Below, piece after piece: positions 60,011 to 64,000 of a DNA stretch of 64,000 nt. The translations under genes and the position numbers were made by a program. The notes under the pieces were generated by a model, which made no database searches, had not been told where the DNA came from, and worked only from the letters and a program-made list of their open reading frames with translations. Source of the DNA: Ligustrum vulgare. Its lineage: Eukaryota; Streptophyta; Magnoliopsida; Lamiales; Oleaceae. The stretch's first letter is position 1, and each line of letters opens with the position of its first letter. Location: contig OY743171.1 in NCBI GenBank assembly GCA_963555705.1, forward strand, positions 20,459,352-20,523,351, written 5' to 3'.

Positions 60011-60859
60011 ATATTAGCTCCCCCTCATGGGTACATTACAGTTATATTGATACTGCACATAATTATTTCAACTGTAAATCGGTACAATATCGAATGTGTT
60101 TACCAAGCATTTATAAATAACATATATCTGATATCTGATATTATTTGTTCTTTGAATATATTCAATATTTCCAATCATTTGAACATGCTGCATCGAGTCA
60201 TATTCTATAATCAATATTATCAATGCATTTAATGCAGTTCTAAAATTTGGAAGTGACTTATTCACTTCACTGAACAATTAACTTATTTACTTCACTGAAC
60301 AATTAACTTATTCACTTCAGGTGAATAATTAACCATGAATTTGAATTTGAAAATCAATTGCCATGTAATCTAATCACATTCCATTGGAAATTGAATCTAT
60401 TCAAGGCATATTAAATATTCAGATCGCAAAGTATATGTATACTTTGATCAAACAAGTTTCTTAAAAACTTGAATTATATATTTCAAATATATTTAATCCT
60501 TCAAGGATTATACTGTATGCTTCAAGCATCGTATATGTTTCACATTGCAATTATCAAATTGCTACCACCAAATTTAAGTCGTGAAACTTTAGATAGGTAA
60601 CGATTCCTATATTTCAAATAGATTTTCTCTAATTATTTCACCGCAATCCCAAAGTATCAAGGTATTGATTACGCTTTTTAATCTCACTCATTAGTACTTC
60701 AAAGAATACTCCCAACGTACCGAGTTGATGATCATACATTTTGATATCACTCATTGGTACATCAAAGAGCGCAAGCTAGTAATCAGAGTAAATCATTTTT
60801 CATTATATACATTTCTAATAATCATATATTTATAGGCACTTCTTATGCATTTTCAGGCA

Positions 60860-60960
60860 AATAAAATATTGTATCTATGCCAGATCTTTAAAACATTCGT
60901 TGCGCAACAAGTCGTGTATTACGACTATACCTATAGGTATTTTACTAACTTTACACTTTT
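60860..60960 (-). pseudogene. Copia-3 reverse transcriptase remnant
   Basis: Minus-strand reading gives TRLVAQRMF then a stop and RSGIDTIFYLPENA, recognisable as the [22 protein letters not shown] region of copia RT. The surrounding RT is too decayed to follow. Confidence 0.65.
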
Positions 60961-61559
60961 ATGAGTTTGGACTTCAGGTCCCAAAACTTCAGGTTTTGTA
61001 GTAAGTTTAATTTAGCCTGAATGCATACTTTTGCCAACTATTTTTATGTCGATTTTTTTCGATATATTTTCTTTTATTATCCTCGCTATCATTCAAATTA
61101 TGATGCGGCTAGCTTCCTAATTTGCTTTTGCATAAGTGCTTTAAAAAGTGTGTCGACACAATTATCATCTCAATTTGATTTCTTTCCCCACAAGACATAA
61201 CTATAGAGATCTCAATTTTCAATATTTCAAGTACTTGAACATCTTCTGGAGATTTACAATTAATTATGTCAATAAATACTCTCTCACGAGTATATGCCTC
61301 CTCAATAAGACAATTATAATCATTTGCTCTATTTTTATTTATTTGGGGATCTTTATTCGAATAAAATATCGCTACGCTTCAGGCGTGCTACATATCAATA
61401 TAAGATAGAGCATGAAATTTTATTAATCTCTTATGCATCTTGTAATTATGTTATCTTTGAACTTTTCGTTCATATTTTCAACCGAACTTCTGGTTCGTAT
61501 TATCAATCGCGAGGATATATATAACATAATATGATGCATTTGTTTGATTTAAAGCTACT

Positions 61560-62360
61560 AATCTTCCCCCTAATGTTGAGAAAAGTGTCCAATCAAATTG
61601 ACAATCATTTTTTTTTCAACGTTGTAAAATATCACCCATTTGGGATATATGTTCAAACAAAGTATTTTTCTCAATATTCTTTATTTCCCATATCAGTGCA
61701 TTGTGGTGGATCAATTGCAGTATTTAAAAATTATATGGAAAAATTAGGCTTTAACCATAAGCCAATTATAATAGGGAGAACTATGGTATTGACATGATGC
61801 GTAATAGAATTCCCTAAACAAAAAGGGGAAGTATTTTGTTCTCAATTAAATTAATTGGAGGCGTTTAACAAACAAAAATGTTAAACTATTTATCGACATC
61901 CCAACTAACACTTCTTAAAATGTTGAGATTCGTGTCCACTAGCATTATCAAGACACATTCTTGATTATATAATCTGAAAATTATGCTCATAATTCATAAT
62001 TTGAGCAATAATTTTGCAAACTTCAGGTTGCGAACACCATTCAATCATCTAGTACATGTATCAAATCTATTAGATACAAATAATATTTAGATGATCAACG
62101 TGGAGGATGATGGGTCCCCATTTATCACCCCAATTAATTTTCAGAAATATAGGGAATTTAATCCCTATTTTAGCTAGTGATAATGAAAAATTTCATGAAA
62201 GAGAACAAACATCATATATGATTGAATTGAAGAATCTTCTGGTTCTTCATTGAGTATCAATTTTAATTTCGCATCATTATTGATCCAGTGATGGTCCAAC
62301 TGGTCATGCCAAATAATAAAATTAAATTGAACTTCTGGTTCAATATAAGATATAATCATA
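61560..62360 (-). pseudogene. Copia-3 pre-integrase and integrase remnant
   Basis: The minus frame 62359-62174 has IWHDQLDHHW, a decayed GAG-pre-integrase motif (normally WHDRLGHPG). Further on, KIIAQIMNYEHNFQ and CLDNASG, then DCQFDWTLFSTLGG, correspond to the integrase core (with the RLDNAGEFTSQ region) and the segment after the core. Several stops and frame changes. Confidence 0.75.
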
Positions 62361-63723
62361 TATTATTCAAGTAGTCAAACTAATCAATGTCCTTATGACA
62401 TAAGTTATATGTTTTCCTTTAGGGATAAACATGAACTCAAATGAGATATTTTTCGAAACAATGCTACTTCGAAAGCAAGTTTTATTACTCATTCAAAAAT
62501 CAATATGTCAATATTCTTCCGAAATATTGTAATATCAAATTAATAACATATCTCATAATATTGGGCTCTTCGAGAGCAAATTATATTCCAATATTATATT
62601 TCATATGAGATAAAATTATGATTTTTCAGGAATCATCACAACTATATATTAGACTACATCATAATAATCTTCTGGATTATTAATAAATTCGAATTTCTTT
62701 GCTAAAAAGAATGCAGTATTTATCACTTGAGCAATAAAATAATATTCTTCTAGAATATTGAAATGTAGCAATAACGCAATATTCTTCTGGAATATTGATT
62801 CGAATCTCATTCAATTATAACAATAATTGATATCTATTGTGCAATTTAAGAGCAAAATAACGAATTATTCTTCTGGAATAATTATATTGCTAAAATTGCA
62901 ATTCTTCAAGAATAATAAGTGAATATTCTTCTGGAATATTAATATTAATTATTCATTCTTCCTTTAAAGCCAACAATATTTTGCTCTACACGAGTGATCT
63001 TAAAATATTCTTCTAGAATATTTATCTAACGTGGGTTGTGTTTATTCGAGAACACCAACACCATATTCGTTTAAAACATATTTTAAATTATGCTTCTTCA
63101 AGAGCATTGGATCAATATTCTTCTGGAATATTGAAATTGTAATATACTGCTCGTGACAAGAAAGTAATATTCTTCTAGAATACTACTATTGTTGTCCTAC
63201 TTCGTGAGCAACAATATGATACATTATTAAATCAGAATTTATGAATGAACATCTAGAAATATTTAATCATCTTAAAGAATATTAATTACCATATAAACAT
63301 AGTATGAATTTATATATAAAAATGAATTACCAAACATATATCAGGAAAAAGAATCTCCATATATAGAAGTTAACAAAATTGACTAAATCTTTTACCAATA
63401 TGCAAAAGATACTAAATATGCACGTGAATTCCATATATAAAAATTAGATATATAACTAATATATTGTAGAATCAAATCTAATAATGTATTTGAGAATTCA
63501 AAATAACTTAGTGATTTCCAATGACAAAATTGAAAGAGCAAAAAATTAATAACAATAATAATTTGCTGGAACAAGGTACACTTTAACGAATTTATTTTGA
63601 TTCTTCCAAAATAAATAATAAATCAATATTCTTCTACAATATTGAAAATTATAATTCATGCTCTTCAGGAGCAAATAACATCCTTGTAGGATATTAATTA
63701 TAATGTTGTACTACTTCAGGAGT

Positions 63724-64000
63724 AACAACAAATTATTTATAATAGACAAATTTACAATTAATATTTTTCTGAAATATTAATCATCCGTTGTGCTACTTCA
63801 GGAGCGAGAACAACTTATTGTTAAAGATTTTAGATATTTGCTCTTCTGAAGCAATTGAATAATAAATCTTTCAAAATTATGCTCTTCAGGAGCAACAACA
63901 AATTATTTATAATAGACAAATTTACAATTAATATTTTTCTGAAATATTAATCATCCGTTGTGCTACTTCAGGAGCGAGAACAACTTATTGTTAAAGATTT
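63724..64000. repeat. Recent 170-bp tandem duplication at the window edge
   Basis: 63724-63830 and 63894-64000 are identical over 107 bp, with a period of 170 bp. Each copy contains two of the TTC-loop hairpins. The repeat may continue past the window. Confidence 0.95.

Larger units (their letters stand above)
59203..64000 (-). mobile_element. Copia-3, 3' portion, minus strand, continues past the edge
   Basis: Read on the minus strand the window shows protease/pre-integrase, integrase, linker, RT pieces, a long 3' region and a 173-bp 3' LTR. The 5' LTR is beyond 64000. Frames are full of stops. The 4-kb interior holds a series of short hairpins (see separate entry) and four copies of a 75-bp repeat. 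Confidence 0.75.
59880..64000. repeat. Series of hairpins with variable stems and a constant TTC loop
   Basis: At least 25 short inverted repeats have the form stem-C-TTC(T/A)(G/A)-G-stem. Stems differ between sites yet are self-complementary. Examples: 60308-60328 TTATTCAC/GTGAATAA, 60494-60510 TAATCC/GGATTA, 60982-60998 CAAAAC/GTTTTG, 61374-61386 ACGC/GCGT, 61483-61497 CGAAC/GTTCG, 62326-62344 ATTGAAC/GTTCAAT, 62663-62681 AATAATC/GATTATT, 62777-62797 CAATATTC/GAATATTG, 63659-63673 TGCTC/GAGCA. They are irregularly spaced, becoming dense after 62600. Confidence 0.85.

Overview
The window is nuclear DNA of a flowering plant, most likely a eudicot. It is AT-rich, has one gene with a spliceosomal intron, and is otherwise dominated by nested plant transposable elements: Ty1/copia, Ty3/gypsy, a Cassandra TRIM, CACTA, hAT, PIF/Harbinger and Helitron. 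No database search was possible. Family calls rest on termini, target-site duplications (TSDs), primer-binding sites and protein motifs read by eye.

Genes. Only one gene looks intact: a two-exon plasmodesmata-located protein (PDLP type: signal peptide, two Gnk2/DUF26 domains, one transmembrane helix) at 22886-24251. The only other host-derived coding sequence is a piece of an RD19-like papain-type cysteine protease at 19505-20045. It still has its intron and has been captured inside a hAT transposon (19106-20505, perfect 8-bp TSD).

Left part (1-10990): intergenic DNA with a CACTA element (3309-4727, TSD ATA), a Helitron (4975-6002), MITEs, and a Cassandra TRIM (7965-9298) whose LTRs carry 5S-rRNA-like sequence and whose 3' LTR is split by a hAT element (TSD TCTATAAG). 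10993-18473 is a complete but dead copia element (copia-1) with 458-bp LTRs, TSD TAGAG and a 1151-bp internal tandem duplication.

Middle (18474-35740): captured-gene hAT, PDLP gene, a Tourist-like MITE and a hAT just downstream of it. Then a tandemly duplicated repeat unit whose second copy is split by a minus-strand gag-protease-only gypsy element (27965-31836) and by a Helitron (32030-34136), and then a 275-bp fold-back.

Right part (35740-64000): a gypsy polyprotein (gypsy-2) broken by a hAT-like element, a Helitron that itself carries MITEs, and a 1979-bp solo LTR (TSD CATGG); a hAT element at 46281-47304; a 25-monomer satellite array with a five-monomer higher-order repeat, bounded by inverted arms and split by an older copia element (copia-2, 49072-56685, TSD CTTGT); and the 3' part of a third copia element on the minus strand (copia-3, 59203 to the right edge). 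Copia-3 contains more than 25 short hairpins with different self-complementary stems but nearly the same TTC-containing loop. That hairpin series and the satellite's higher-order structure are the two signals least explained by standard annotation.

The TSDs and interruptions give a relative insertion order. Gypsy-2 is older than its Helitron, hAT and solo LTR. The satellite array is older than copia-2. The 0.9-kb tandem repeat is older than gypsy-1 and Helitron-2. The internal duplication of copia-1 is younger than its insertion.
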